From: Tetrapyrgos nigripes
Taxonomy: Eukaryota; Basidiomycota; Agaricomycetes; Agaricales; Campanellaceae
NCBI GenBank assembly: GCA_013368315.1
Contig: JAACJM010000067.1
Location: forward strand, 62,001-126,000
Reading direction: 5' to 3'
Length of the DNA stretch: 64,000 nt
Part shown: one piece after another, positions 47,884 to 58,954 of the stretch
Position numbering within the stretch: the stretch's first letter is position 1
How the letters are laid out: the number at the start of each line of letters is the position of its first letter
The notes under the pieces: model-generated
The model's input: the letters and a program-made list of their open reading frames with translations, nothing else
Database searches by the model: none
Told to the model about the DNA's origin: nothing
Translations under genes and position numbers: made by a program

Positions 47884-49748
47884 TATGCCATACAAAATCA
47901 CAGTATACACACTTGGATTTTGGTTCATAATATCAGTTTTGACGTTCTTTTAAGGGAATAAGAGGACTAGGGTGAGCCCTGAACTGCTAGTTAATACCTA
48001 GCGGGACTAAGAAAACAACGGTACAATAATATTAAGTGCTTACGAATGGAGAAACAACTCATTCCAAGTACTATGATAGATATGTACGAGTTTGGAGTTA
48101 TAATAGCAGACCCACCAAATGATAAAGATAGTCTAATAAAGGCTTTCAAATCCTATTATAACGACTAGTACCGCTAGTGTAATCCAAAGGGACAGTGAAA
48201 TGTGAGGTAGTCCCTATTTGTGAGCATAGGAACGTGTAAGCAGCACAATCCTCAGCTGAAAGGTTGATCAGAGAAGACAGCACTAAGATTGGACATGTGG
48301 ACAAGCACGCTAGGTCTAGATCTATGTATTGGTAAATCCTGTAGTACTAAGACAGCTTCGAGGGAATCTTAAGTATCTGTAAAAGGTACATGTGGACAAA
48401 AGTAGGACAAAGTATATATGTACAGGATCCCAGAGAGTTCAGCTATTCATTGGTACAGAAGGGATAGTGAACAGACATCTCTACACAGAGATATAAGGGA
48501 CAGAAGCACTAAGTCACAGTACATCTGAACAATTGGAATACAACCCAAACGGGTAACGTTATTTCCAGATAAGGATAAATCTGTCAGTAATTGTCTAGCT
48601 AGGCGTTGAAAGCATTGAAGAAGGAATAAGTATGCAAATGGGACTGCAGAAGAGCTGGACTCATATGTAGGACTCAGTAGTAGACTGCTGGTAATACATA
48701 GAACATGAATAAAGCAAGATCAGAGAAAAGGGAAAGGAAAACTGAACAGAATAAAGAAACTACGAGAAAACCCTATGCCCCTAGCATAAGGATGCATATG
48801 AAGGACCTAGCAGTCATAAGTGGAGTGTTCTGAGTCATAGATGTGATGCTCGCTAACCAGGATGGTACACGAAAACACCAGATGGCTTACAAAGGGAACT
48901 GAAGAAAGTTCCTACGAATATTTAGATAATATTGAACAGTTTCAGTATACCCTAATAAGCAAGTCTTTACTTACGAGGAAATAGGTAGAACTTGCTAGCG
49001 GACTTTTCAATTTGTTTATATTTTCTCTACATACCTTTTAGCGGACCTCGAAAAGAAATAGGTAACTGTATAGTTGTAGCTGTGAGTAGTATAAAAGCAC
49101 CAGATATTACGAGTAGCTACCCAAGCCACATACTGTAGAGTATCGGATCTCGCTAGCAATAGTAGAGGATGTGAAACACAGACTAAAGCTTCTAAACAAA
49201 CTTAACTGCACTCTCTACGAGTATAAACATTGTGTTGGAGATAATAGAGTTTTAAAATTGAACATTTTTGTGGTTATAACTGTGATCTTTGTGTTGACCT
49301 TTTGGTCTATTAAGTGTTGATTTTAAGGCAACTGTGGCCTACAAGTGTTTGATTTTGGGACTCATTGATCCCCTTGGTGTTAAACTTGTGTTTATTGTGT
49401 TGCATGCTAAGCGCTAACTTCATTGAAAAACCCCAATCAAAAGTACTTATAGTACAAGTAAACTGGGAGTTTGAGTACTCTGACTACTTGGAACACTCAT
49501 CTCATTTACATTTGTATACAGTTTTGTGTTTGGGTGTAGTTCCTAGCACTTAATTACAAAAACCACCTATTAACGCAACCGTACATCTGATACCACAACG
49601 ACAAATACCACCGAATCAATGACCCTGACTGTGTCTTTGAATACCGCCCAAGTATTTGCTTTGTAATGACTTCAGGGTGTGTGTGTCTCTTCAAGTTTTT
49701 TTTCTTCCTACTATCCAGGCTTTGAACTGCCTTTCATCTGAGGGGGAG

Positions 49749-49885
49749 TGTTGAGAAGACAGACTCCAGGCTTTACCAATTTATTTCCTTTTATATCCAT
49801 ATCCTATCTACCAAGACCCAAATCCCTATCATACTGGTAGACTATTTAGACTTTGTGGTAGATCTACTTGTAAATACACCCAACA
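49749..49885 (+). repeat. copia 3' LTR
   Basis: 137 bp, starting TGTTGAGAAGACAG and ending ACACCCAACA, preceded by a purine tract and followed by the GATGG target duplication. Confidence 0.88.
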
Positions 49886-50072
49886 GATGGTACTGGACTA
49901 TGAGATAACGACTCAGCTCGAGTGCCCGAGTCTTGAGGAGGCCAGAATGACAACAATGCACCTGGAGGTACATGCAGGTGGTGGTTGTTGTTGTTGTTGT
50001 TTCCTCTATAACCAGGCTAACACTGCATACTGTGCAGCCACTCTAGAGCAAAACACATGGGCACATATATGT

Positions 50073-50562
50073 ATGGACTTTTTGAAGTTTTTCACTTGTC
50101 CAAATTGTCATTCATTGCCTCTACCTCTGACCTTCACAAGGTGTCTTGCAGACTTGACTCATAACCCTATTCCATCTTGAATCCTTGCTGTCAAAAATGC
50201 TCCTCCTAGCTGCATGGTAAACAATTTCTTTGTCTTGCCTGGTACTGTGCATCCCATTGAAAGTGTCCTTACTTTTGCATGTGACAGTCATACAGACTTT
50301 ATAGTAAAGTATCTGCATCCACAGAGTGCAAGATATGTATGGGAACTAGTAGAAAAACATGCTCTGGTGCTGAGGCATAAGCATTTGGAGGCATTCCTCC
50401 TTCCACCACAACCTCTTCCAATCTCAATCACTGCAAAGATTGGATTGGGAGCTTCAAGAAGCATTGTGGTACAGACCAAAATGACAGAAAAGGACTTGAG
50501 GGAGGTAATGGGAATTTGTGGTAAGGTTGAGAGTGTTATTCAGAAGAAGGAGGAGGGGGAGG
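50073..50562 (+). pseudogene. RRM-family relic F, 5' part (exon 1)
   Basis: Starts MDFLKFFTCPNCHSLPLPLTFTRCL and aligns with exon 1 of copy C: TFTR, HPIESV, YLHPQSARYV, GLGASRSIVV, CGKVESV. An in-frame TGA at 50177-50179 stands where the family has Arg (SRV or SRI), as expected from CGA to TGA. The frame runs into the gypsy 5' LTR before the end of exon 1. About 300 bp expected here (end of exon 1, intron 1, start of exon 2) are missing, and the gene resumes after 57007. Confidence 0.82.
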
Positions 50563-51004
50563 TGTCATGACATCTATATTTGGTACTATTTATTTCTTCT
50601 TATCTCCACCATATGACTCTTGTTCCACATGCTACGCACCGGACCTTTCATTTCTCTGATACAACTTTGTTACAGCTTCTTTACAGCCTTCTCTACAGCT
50701 TCCTTTACAGCTTTCTTCACAGCCTCCCTTACAGCTTTACTCACATATATAAACCCTGTCCTGACACCTGGTTCCCCATCTCGACCTCTTCATCGTTGGG
50801 ACCAGGTGTGTATCCCCCTTTTCATTTACTTCTTTCACCTTTACTGATGGGCACTGTAGTTCCAGTACTTACTGCTGTCTGTTAGGTATTTAATACATTC
50901 TTCATTGTTGGGACCAGTTCCAGTACTTACTGCTGTCTGTTAGTTGAGTCGAGCCTGTAGCTCCTCGTTATCGCTATCTAAGCGCTTACCTCTTTGTGAT
51001 ATTA
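50563..51004 (+). repeat. gypsy 5' LTR
   Basis: About 442 bp, starting TGTCATGACATC. It contains TTTACAGC-type short repeats at about 50690-50740 and a likely TATA box (ACATATATAAA) near 50743. The 3' boundary near 51004 is approximate. Confidence 0.8.
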
Positions 51005-51435
51005 GGTCGAGATCCCTTACTGCACTGGTGGCCTCTGTATAGGTTGTCCTTGCAGGCACTACTGTCACCACGTCTGAACAATACACTGCACCATCCTCAA
51101 TCTCTGATTCATCTGTCTCTGCATCTCTCCCACTGTCTCCACCACCACTGCTCTGTGTAGACTGGCTACATGGTCTTGACTTATCAGATCAAAAGCATGT
51201 TAGCCTTGATATCGACAACTACCTTGAAGACAGAGAAGAACTCTATAACAACTGCCAGCAACAGCCTTGTCCCCACACTCATCACTCCATTCCCCAGGTC
51301 CACTACTACTTCTGGGAAGGAGACAACAGTATAATCCTACCCAGCAACCCAGCCCTACTCTGCTCCCACTTCCTATGCCTTGCCTTCAACCACCTGCCAT
51401 TTTCTGCTTCTGAATTCAGTACTTCCACTGCTTCA

Positions 51436-52527
51436 TTGCTGGATCTCGTTCATACTCCACTTCTGCTATCTGTTCCACCTTCTGCCATACCAACAGCCCA
51501 TTCCAGTCCTACGCTTGCACCCAATCCATCCCCTCTTCCTGTGTCACCAGCCCCACCCAGTCCTGTTGCCTCCCCAACTGCTGACATCGACATGTCTTCT
51601 GCCACCCTTGAAAACCTCCTTCAGGCTCTGGTCAACAACCAGAACCAGCTGCAACAGGCAATCACCAATTTGGTCAATAGACCTACCCACGAATCCTCAG
51701 ACAAAACTCCCAAACCTGCCCTGTTCAAAGGCGAGCCAGCCAAACTCAACTCATTCCTATCTCTTTTTATTCTCTGGGCCAGGGAACAGAAACAGCTCAA
51801 ATTTGATAATGGGAAACTCGACCTGCAGAAGTGCATCACTGAGGCACTTCTCATGATGGAGGGATCCGCTGCAGAATGGGCCACAGAGTATGCTCGTCAT
51901 ATCAGCAGAGTCCGAGCAGAAGAAGCTGGAGCAGTCTTCCCCTGGGAAGGGAACTGGGACAATTTCACCCATGCACTAAAGGTTCAGTTCGGGATAGCAA
52001 ATGAGCAACAGCTGGCCCAGAACAAGCTTGAGGTGTTGAAGCAGGGAGATAAAACAGTCTCGGAGTTCTCTCAGATTTTCAAGCAGTGGGCAGAAAAGAC
52101 TGGGTTTTCAGACAAGGACCTCCAGTACAAGTTCCAGAAGCACCTTCATAAGGACCTACTGTTCCCATTGGCAAATGTGGAGCTAGGACAGAAGGAGGCT
52201 CCTAAGAACCTGGATGAGTTGATTAACAGAGCACTCCACATAGAACAGACCCTGGCTGAACTCCGAGAAAAGCCTGTCACTGGCCCTACCCCATCCCTCT
52301 CCAAATTCTCCTCCACATGAGACCCTAATGCCATGGACATCGATGCCTCCCATACTGAGTGTCCCCAGGGTAACAGATGCACCTTCGTGGACTACCAGAA
52401 GGCAATGCAGGGGTGCTGCTACAGCTGCAGTTCCAAGGATCACCTGAAACAAGATGGAAACCACAGATGTGACAAGTGTGACTACTGTGAGAGGATGGGT
52501 CATTGGTCTTCCATCTGTCAGGACTGA
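51436..52527 (+). pseudogene. gypsy gag relic with zinc knuckle
   Basis: The conserved part starts about MSSATLENLLQAL, followed by KPALFKGEPAKLNSFLSLF and the Gag helix FSQIFKQWAEKTG. A cysteine-rich region ends in CDYCERMGHWSSIC (C-x2-C-x4-H-x4-C), the nucleic-acid-binding knuckle. An in-frame TGA at 52318 separates the body from the knuckle and another at 52525 ends it; both fit lost Arg codons. Confidence 0.82.
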
Positions 52528-52934
52528 TACATGGGTCAACCCAGAGGAGGGGGCTGAAGCAGACAATGTGTGGCTGCCACTGTTAGCGACACCTTTAGTC
52601 TCTTCCCCGATGATCCACCTGCTCCTACCCCTGCCTCTGCCCCCACTGCTACTGTTGCTGCTTCATCATCTGCTTCATCATCATCCATGCTCTCTGCCTT
52701 ACAGAAATCTATCACTGACCAAACTACCTTACTCCGAAACATCACCAACCAACAGGGTTTTTGAAATGGGTGTCTGTTCCTGCCACAGCACAAACACCCC
52801 TGACTACCCACATGTTTTCCGTCTCCTCATATGATTCTATTCTTTCATGTACCATATCCAGTATTCCCAAAATAGAATCTCTTGCTTCTCACTTCTGTAT
52901 ACGTGTGAAACTCTGAGGAAGACAAAATGAAACA

Positions 52935-53228
52935 GTGGTAGTGGCGATGGTTGACAGTAGAGCTACAGGCCTGTTCCTGGGACAGCCATTTGTAAAGCAG
53001 CACCGAATCCAAACTTATCCCCTTCACAACCCCCTAGATGTTTACAACATTGATGGGACCCTTAACCGAGCGGGGCATATAGATCGATTCTGCCGACTAG
53101 CTATGACAGCAGATGGACAAGAGGCATGGCTAGATTTTCTGGTCACGGACTTAGGTGGAGAAGACGTCATTTTGGGTCTTCCCTGGTTGCATAAGATGAA
53201 CCCACAGATTGACTGGACAAGCGGCTGA
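52935..53228 (+). pseudogene. gypsy aspartic protease relic
   Basis: The protease region reads MVDSRATGLFLG where the active site should be D-S-G-A. The Gly has become Arg (a single G to A change), so the catalytic motif is lost. ILGLPWLHKMNPQIDW closes the domain, as in other gypsy proteases. It ends in TGA at 53226. Confidence 0.82.
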
Positions 53229-56160
53229 TTGCAAATCCCCATAACACTGCCCCTGTCAGTAGAAGAGGTCCCCGATCAGGACCAGTTTGTCACTATCAAT
53301 TTTGGACCAACTCCAAAAGGAAACACCATTCTAGAATGTACAGGTTCTGAATCTACTCTGGTGGCTCCTCAGGGAACACAGATACCCACAGACCAACCCC
53401 CAGATCCAGTAATGGAAAAGGAGGAGGAACCACAGGTCTATCGTATTCATGCTAATCGAGCAACAAGGTGTGCCTGGAAGAAAGCAGGGATCCTTGCTGA
53501 CACTGGAGAAGAGGTCTGGTGTGCTGCAGGATTCACTTATTCACAACAGCTGGCTGAAGAGGCAAACCGAACAAAACCGAAACAGTCATTTGAAGAGATA
53601 GTCCCTCCTGCATATAGGGATTACTCTCAGGTTTTCTCTGAAGTTGAGTCGGAACGGCTCCCCACACACAAACCCTGGGACCATGCTATTGAACTGGTAC
53701 CTGGAGCACCTGCCACCCTATGTACCAAGATCTACCCGATGTCTATCAATGAACAGCAGGAGCTCAATCAATTTCTTGATGAAAATGTTATATCCGACCC
53801 TCCAAATCCCCTCTATCCTCTCCAGTTTTCTTTGTAAAGAAGAAAGATGGGAAACTTTGGTTTGTTCAGGATTACCAGTGCCTAAACAAGTACACCATTA
53901 AGAACTGCTACCCTCTTCCCCTGGTTGCTGACATAGTCAGCCATCTCCAAGGAGCCAAGTACTTCACCAAGTTTGATGTACGTTGGGGATATAACAATGT
54001 CCAGATCAAGCAAGGAGATGAGTGGAAGGCAGTGTTTGCAACCAACTGAGGGCTTTTTGAACCTACTGTCATGTTCTTTGGTTGACAAACTCTCCAGCTA
54101 CTTTCCAGAGCCTTATGAACTCCATCTTCTCAGACCTGATTGCAGCAGGAAAAGTAGCAGTTTATCTGGACGACATCCTGATCTTCAGTGGAACCCTAGA
54201 AGAGCATTGGGGGGTGGTTCAAGAAGTGCTAGCGAGGCTAAAGAAGAATGATCTGTATCTGAGGCCAGAGAAATGCAAGTTTGAATGGGAAGAGATAGAA
54301 TATCTTGGATTGACTATCTGAGAAGGGCAAGTCCATATAGATCTGGTGAAGGTAGCAGCAGTACGGCACTGGCCAGTTCCCTGCAATGTCCAAGATGTTC
54401 AGGTGTTCTTGGGTTTTGCAAATTTCTACCAACAATTCATAGAGAACTTCGCTAAAACTGCTCGACCTCTGAACGACCTTACACGTAAAGACATCTTGTT
54501 TAACTGGGGAACTCACCAACAAGAAGCCTTTGACTCCCTTAGAACAGCCTTCACATCTGCTCCCATCCTTACACTCTGGTCACCAGACCACCCTACCTGT
54601 GTCAAAGTAGATGCTTCTGGCTTTGCAACAGGTGGAGCCCTAATGCAGATGCTAGAAGACAGTCTCTGGCACCCAGTAGCATTCCATTCAGCATCTATGC
54701 AGCTGGCCGAACAGAATTACGAAATCTATGACCAGGAAATGTTGGCCATCATTGAAGTGCTGAAGGACTGGCAGAGCTATCTGGAAGGACTACCACAGCC
54801 CTTTGAGATCATCGCAGACCACTCCAATCTAGAGTTCTGGCGAACTGCACAGGACCTTAGCCAACAGCAAGCAAGGTGGGCCCTCTGGCTATCACGCTTT
54901 GACTTCCGCCTAGTCCATCATCCAGGCAAAGCAAATACCCAAGCAGATGCTCTCTCCTGCCTTCCCTCCCACAAAGTAACTGACTGAGAGGACAATTTGG
55001 AGACCACAGTACTCAGACCAGAGCACTTCGTAAAGCTCGCTGCAGCTACTCTAGTCAATCCCCTAGAGGAATGGATTCGGCAGACACTGGGAAGAGAAGT
55101 GGAAGTGTTAAGGGGACTAGAACAATTGAAGAAGGATGGATTACAGCAACTGGCCAATGGTTTACCCGAATGGGAAGAGGATAATGAATTGGTATATCAC
55201 AAGGGACGAGTCTATGTTCCTCCAGATGAAGAACTACAGAAGGCAATAGTAGAACAATGCCACAATGAACCTTCAGCAGGGCACCCAGGACTACATGGGA
55301 CGCTGGACTTGGTAACCTCACACTTCTGGTGGCCCACCATTTGCTCTTTTGTAGAGAAGTACATGGATGGGTGTGACGAGTGTGCCAGGAAGAAGCTACA
55401 ACATCACCCATGAGCAGTAGTCCAGCCTCTGGACATACCCTTAGGACTCTGGGAAGAAGTTGGAGTAGATCTTATTACACAGCTACTGTCCTCACAAGGT
55501 TATGATGCAATCCTTGTCTGCACCGATCTCTATGGCAAACAAGTCCATACCCTCCCCTGCACCTCTAATATCATGACCACTGAAGTCGCCAACCTATACT
55601 ACTGAGAAATCTTCTGCCTTCATGGCCTCCCACCTTGTTTTGTGTCAGACCATGGCCCACAGTTTGCAGCCCAAGCCATGTGTTTGCTCTTAGACCGACT
55701 GGGGATCAAGTCAAGCCTTTCCTCAGGCTATCAACCCCAGACAAACGGACAGACAGAACAAGGCAACCAGGAAGTAGAGAAATACCTACATCTCTACACA
55801 AATTACAGGCAGGATGACTGGGTAGAGCACCTCCCTATGGCTGAATTTGTTCTGAACTCCCATACACACTCTGCACACAGTATGGCACCTTTCAAGGTGA
55901 CCTATGGCTACCTTCCTCTTTTCAACATACCAGTAGGCCATCATACAGGCATCCCAGATGTAGAAGACTGCTTAAACGTCCTGAGGGAGGTTCAGAGAGA
56001 TGCAGGGTTGGCACTACACCTAGCTAAACGGTGTATGAAGGAAGGATATGAGAGAGGGAAGCAGAAGGAACATCAGTTCAAGGTTGGAGACTACATCTGA
56101 CTGAGTGCAGAGGACATCAACTTGAAACTTTCAAGTGACAAGTTGGGCGACTGACAACTG
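53229..56160 (+). pseudogene. gypsy pol relic: reverse transcriptase, RNase H, integrase
   Basis: Reverse transcriptase (about 53590-54320) has [27 protein letters not shown] and the catalytic YLDD in [13 protein letters not shown]. RNase H (about 54600-54960) starts VKVDASGFATGGAL and continues to YEIYDQEMLAII and HSNLEFW. Integrase has the zinc-binding H-x-H / C-x2-C pattern (GHPGLHG to CDECARKK) and the catalytic aspartates in VDLIT/CTDLYG and VSDHGPQF. Breaks are a frameshift near 53820, another near 54070, and TGA codons at 54047, 54319, 54985, 55411, 55603, 56098 and 56152. The products would copy RNA into DNA and insert it. Confidence 0.9.
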
Positions 56161-56263
56161 GGACCATACAAAATTATGGAAAAGTTGGAGACTTAGACTA
56201 TTGGTTGGACCTTCCTGAATCCCTGAGTCGTCTGCATCCAGTATTCCATACAAGGGCAATCTG

Positions 56264-56503
56264 GTGAATGGGCTCTTACCTGAAGAGCCAGAGCCAGTAT
56301 ACCTTGAAGGGGAGGATGAGCCTGAATATGAAGTGGACACCCTTTTGGATAGCAGAATACGATGGAGGCGACTGGAATACCTTGTGAAGTGGAAAGGGTA
56401 CAATGATAGCCACAACTCATGGGAGCCAGTTCCAAATCTCAAAAATGCAAAATGCAAGATCACTGCATTCCACAAGAAACACCCAGAGGCAACAAAGACT
56501 TAG
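56264..56503 (+). pseudogene. gypsy integrase C-terminal chromodomain
   Basis: It reads EPEYEVDTLLDSRIRWRRLE, then YLVKWKGYNDSHNSWEPVPN, a complete chromodomain with the aromatic residues expected to hold methyl-lysine (Tyr and two Trp). In chromoviruses it directs integration to marked chromatin. It ends at TAG 56501. It is separated from the rest of pol by a frame break after 56152. Confidence 0.88.
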
Positions 56504-56540
56504 GATTCATTGAGGACAATGAAGTGTAGGAGGGGGGTAA

Positions 56541-57007
56541 TGTCATGATGTCTATATTTGGTACTATTTATTTCTTCTTATCTCTGTATCCTCGGATCTT
56601 TACACCATATGACTCTTGTTCCACATGCTACGCACTGGACCTTTCATTTCTCTGATACAGCTTCTTTACAGCCTTCTCTACAGCTTCCTTTACAGCTTTC
56701 TTCACAGCCTCCCTTACAGCTTTACTCACATATATAAACCCTGTCCTGACACCTGGTTCCCCATCTCAACCTCTTCGTCATTGGGTCCAGGTGTGTATCC
56801 CCCTTTTCATTTACTTCTTTCACCTTTACTGATGGGCACTGTAGTTCCAGTACTTACTGCTGTCTGTTAGGTATTTAATACATTCTTCGTCATTGGGACC
56901 AGTTCCAGTACTTACTGCTGTCTGTTAGTCAAGTCGAGCCTGTAGCTCCTCATTATTGCTATCTAAGCACTTGCCTCTTTCTGACTGGGGTATCAAATGA
57001 TATTACA
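56541..57007 (+). repeat. gypsy 3' LTR
   Basis: About 467 bp. It matches the 5' LTR but has an extra segment after TATCTC (about 22 bp) and a longer end (GACTGGGGTATCAAA), and lacks one TTACAGCTTCTTT unit. The visible differences suggest that the insertion is not recent. Confidence 0.8.
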
Positions 57008-57361
57008 GCCTACAAGCTTTTGGAATGTTTGGAAACTACATGGAATTACAAACAGGGCAATCCAATGAGACTTGAAGTAAAAAACACCAGAGCTGTCAGT
57101 CATGTCATCCCATGCTGTCTTCAGTGTCGTAACCTTTCTTCTCTTTCAGTGTTTTACTTTTGCCAACCCAGATGATGCTGTGAGCTTTTATCTCAATCCT
57201 GGCATCCTGAAAAACTGGACAAGGAGTTGGGGGATTGAACCTCCTGACTTGTCCCATGTTGCTGCTATGAAATTAGGAGCAACCAAGGCATTGTGCACTG
57301 ATGGCTTCAAGGACAAGCAAATATCACTCATTCATCTGCATGATCTCTTCTCTGTGTTTGG
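57008..57361 (+). pseudogene. RRM-family relic F, middle part (end of exon 2 to mid exon 3)
   Basis: After the 3' LTR the gene resumes: QGNPMRLEVKNTRA aligns with DNGDPLRFNLFNRTGK of copy C. An intron follows (acceptor TTTCAG at about 57150), then TFANPDDAVSFYL, LGATKALCTDGFKDKQIS and HDLFSVFG of the fourth module. The reading frame stops exactly at the hAT-like insertion. Confidence 0.82.
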
Positions 57362-58954
57362 TAAGGCTCCAACCAATTACATTATGATTACAGAAAAACC
57401 AGTATTTAATCATAATTGGTATTTAATCGATTATTAATACATTAAAATTAGTAATTAATTGACAATTTTTTCCCCATGAATTTTGCTTGAAACGAGCTTC
57501 CTAGACTCAAATTCAAACAGTCTGTCACATAACCAACACTCTGAGCACATTGCCTTGGTGGTGGTTTCAGCTTTCATTGAGGAATAGAGGTCTGTGCACA
57601 TATGCCATGACTTTGAAAATAGACATTCCACTGAGACACTTGCACCAGGGATAGCAAGGAAATCTCATGTGATTCAGGCAATGACAGGAAATCCTTATTT
57701 GCTTCAGCCTGGGCAAAGTTGTGACTGGCATAGGTGAAACTTGACTTAAAATTGATCAAATAAGTAAACAGCATACGCAGTATCTAGACAAAGCACAATC
57801 AGTGAAGCAAACCTGGAGTCAAAGCGAGTAAATGGCAAGTTGACGGTATTAGATGGGAGACATGTACTTTGAGCCATAGGGAGAGTGTGGTTACTTGAAA
57901 CTTTGTCTCTGACTGCTCTCCTGCATTCCATACACTCTGGAGACAACTGCAGCATGTTTCTGTGGGTGGAAACCCAAGATGCATGCTAAAGAACAATGAA
58001 GAGAGGAAAGAAAGAATAGTACTCCTCAAACCCCCCATTATTCGACTCATTATCACCTCATTATTTGTTCATTATTTGTTCATTCTTTCATTTTGGCAGT
58101 GATTTTGCAATAATGAGAAAAAATAATGAACCCAAAATGGGAGGGTTTGAGGACCCTGGAAATGAAAAAAAAAAAACACAATAATGAAGAAAGAATGCAT
58201 TATTCAAAGGCCTGTCAACGCAGGCCACGGTCTGCCGCTGTGAGAATGGCATTACGGCTATGTGACAGCATGTTGATAGTCATCGGTTGCTTGTGGTCCA
58301 GACTCTTCGATCAATGAACGTCAGGATTGAGTCGGGATGAGTCGGGTTGTCGGTGTCTGGTCTAGGGCAGTGTTGTAAGCGTCTGGGTCAAGTAAAAGAT
58401 CTCCAAACAATATATTTGGTAATATATGTCATAATCCAATTGTAACTGTGATTTCAAGGTCTTAATTGTGTGCACAATATTTTAGATGGGAGGTTAGTTG
58501 GCGGGATTAGGCGCTCACCCGTCGGAGCAAATGTGCTGTCGGAGCTTTAATCATAAAAGAATGAGAATCGTAATAATGAACTTGAAAAAAATAAGGGATG
58601 ACATGTCATCATTATTTTTTCTCATTATTCGTCTTTTCTCTCGTTGTCAAGAATGAGCAAATAATGAGAAGGTTTGAGGAACACTAATAGCTCACATGAT
58701 GTTTATGTTCGAGCTCTGAGCCAAACAAAGTATGTCGCTTCGGACCGGTTGAGCGGGACGCTGTGTTCTGCCGCCTTTCAGTGATGCTCTGAGCTCAACA
58801 AACACTCAGGAGATGCTCAACAAGCTTGGGCCAGTAATAATCCCATTAATTACCCATTAATAATGGGATTACAAGGGGTCCGTAATTTTAGTGGTAATTT
58901 TAATCGAGATTAATCGATTAAATCAGTAATTAATTGTATTTGGTTGGTGCCTTA
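57362..58954. mobile_element. hAT-like non-autonomous element, 1.6 kb
   Basis: The left end TAAGGCTCCAACCAATTACA is inverted at the right end (complement TAAGGCACCAACCAAATACA). An 8-bp target duplication flanks it: GTGTTTGG at 57354-57361 and GTGTTCGG at 58955-58962 (one mismatch). Removing the element and one duplication restores the family reading (FSVFG then HIYCVYADFEK), which confirms the borders. Subterminal AT-rich repeats (ATTAATCGATTAA) occur at both ends. No transposase is found. It contains a second, nested element at 58019-58684. Confidence 0.85.
58019..58684. mobile_element. Nested TA-flanked element with inverted repeats, about 666 bp
   Basis: The left end GTACTCCTCAAACC is mirrored at the right end by GGTTTGAGGAACAC. 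TA flanks both sides (58017-58018, 58685-58686), as in Tc1/mariner or pogo elements. A third copy of the end (GGTTTGAGGACC at about 58144-58155) makes a small internal inverted unit of about 135 bp. ATTATT / AATAAT repeats fill the subterminal regions. No transposase is seen. Confidence 0.6.

Larger units (their letters stand above)
46770..49885 (+). mobile_element. Ty1/copia-type LTR retrotransposon, decayed, 3.1 kb
   Basis: Two LTRs (46770-46924 and 49749-49885) bound the element. Both start TGT and end CCAACA, and a 5-bp target duplication GATGG lies at 46765-46769 and 49886-49890. A primer-binding site follows the 5' LTR, and a polypurine tract (GAGGGGGAG) ends at 49748. Only a broken gag is readable (47108-47883). 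The 1.9 kb from about 47890 to 49740 is AT-rich, and I find no protease, integrase, reverse transcriptase or RNase H motif there. At 3.1 kb it is shorter than the usual 5 kb, so pol is deleted or beyond recognition. It sits inside the right arm of the palindrome. Confidence 0.88.
44152..50002. repeat. Large interrupted inverted repeat (palindrome), arms about 1-1.1 kb, centre near 45735
   Basis: DNA on both sides of 45735 is mirrored. At the centre, CATAGATGAATATCAATTTG (left) faces its exact complement (right), with a loop of about 11 bp. Further out, both arms encode the same meaningless peptide on opposite strands (44947-45246 plus; 46600-46301 minus, about 90% identical). The outer arms match again at 44152-44288 (left) and 46720-46769 joined to 49886-50002 (right), ending in AAC/GTT triplet runs. 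The left arm is interrupted by the hAT-like element at 44297-44823, the right arm by the copia element at 46770-49885. Removing both gives a nearly continuous palindrome. The arms code for nothing I recognise. It may be a foldback element or an inverted duplication. Confidence 0.85.
50563..57007 (+). mobile_element. Ty3/gypsy chromodomain LTR retrotransposon, decayed, 6.4 kb
   Basis: Two LTRs (50563-51004 and 56541-57007) enclose gag, protease, reverse transcriptase, RNase H, integrase and a C-terminal chromodomain in the normal gypsy order. Full coding content is present, but the frame is broken by about ten in-frame TGA codons and several frameshifts, so it is inactive. A purine tract (GGAGGGGGG) precedes the 3' LTR. 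No clear tRNA primer-binding site follows the 5' LTR. No 5-bp target duplication is visible: the left flank is GGAGG, the right flank GCCTA. It splits RRM relic F. The chromodomain places it with the chromoviruses common in fungi. Confidence 0.93.

Noticed and set aside
47890..49740. copia pol in the interior of the LTR element
   Set aside because: I looked for integrase, YVDD and RNase H motifs in all plus frames and found none; the DNA is AT-rich with dense stops.
53229..53837. The stop TAA at 53835 as an in-frame nonsense codon of pol
   Set aside because: A frameshift lies just before it; the reverse transcriptase frame reads through this point as SPVFFVKKKDGK, so it does not count against the TGA-only pattern.
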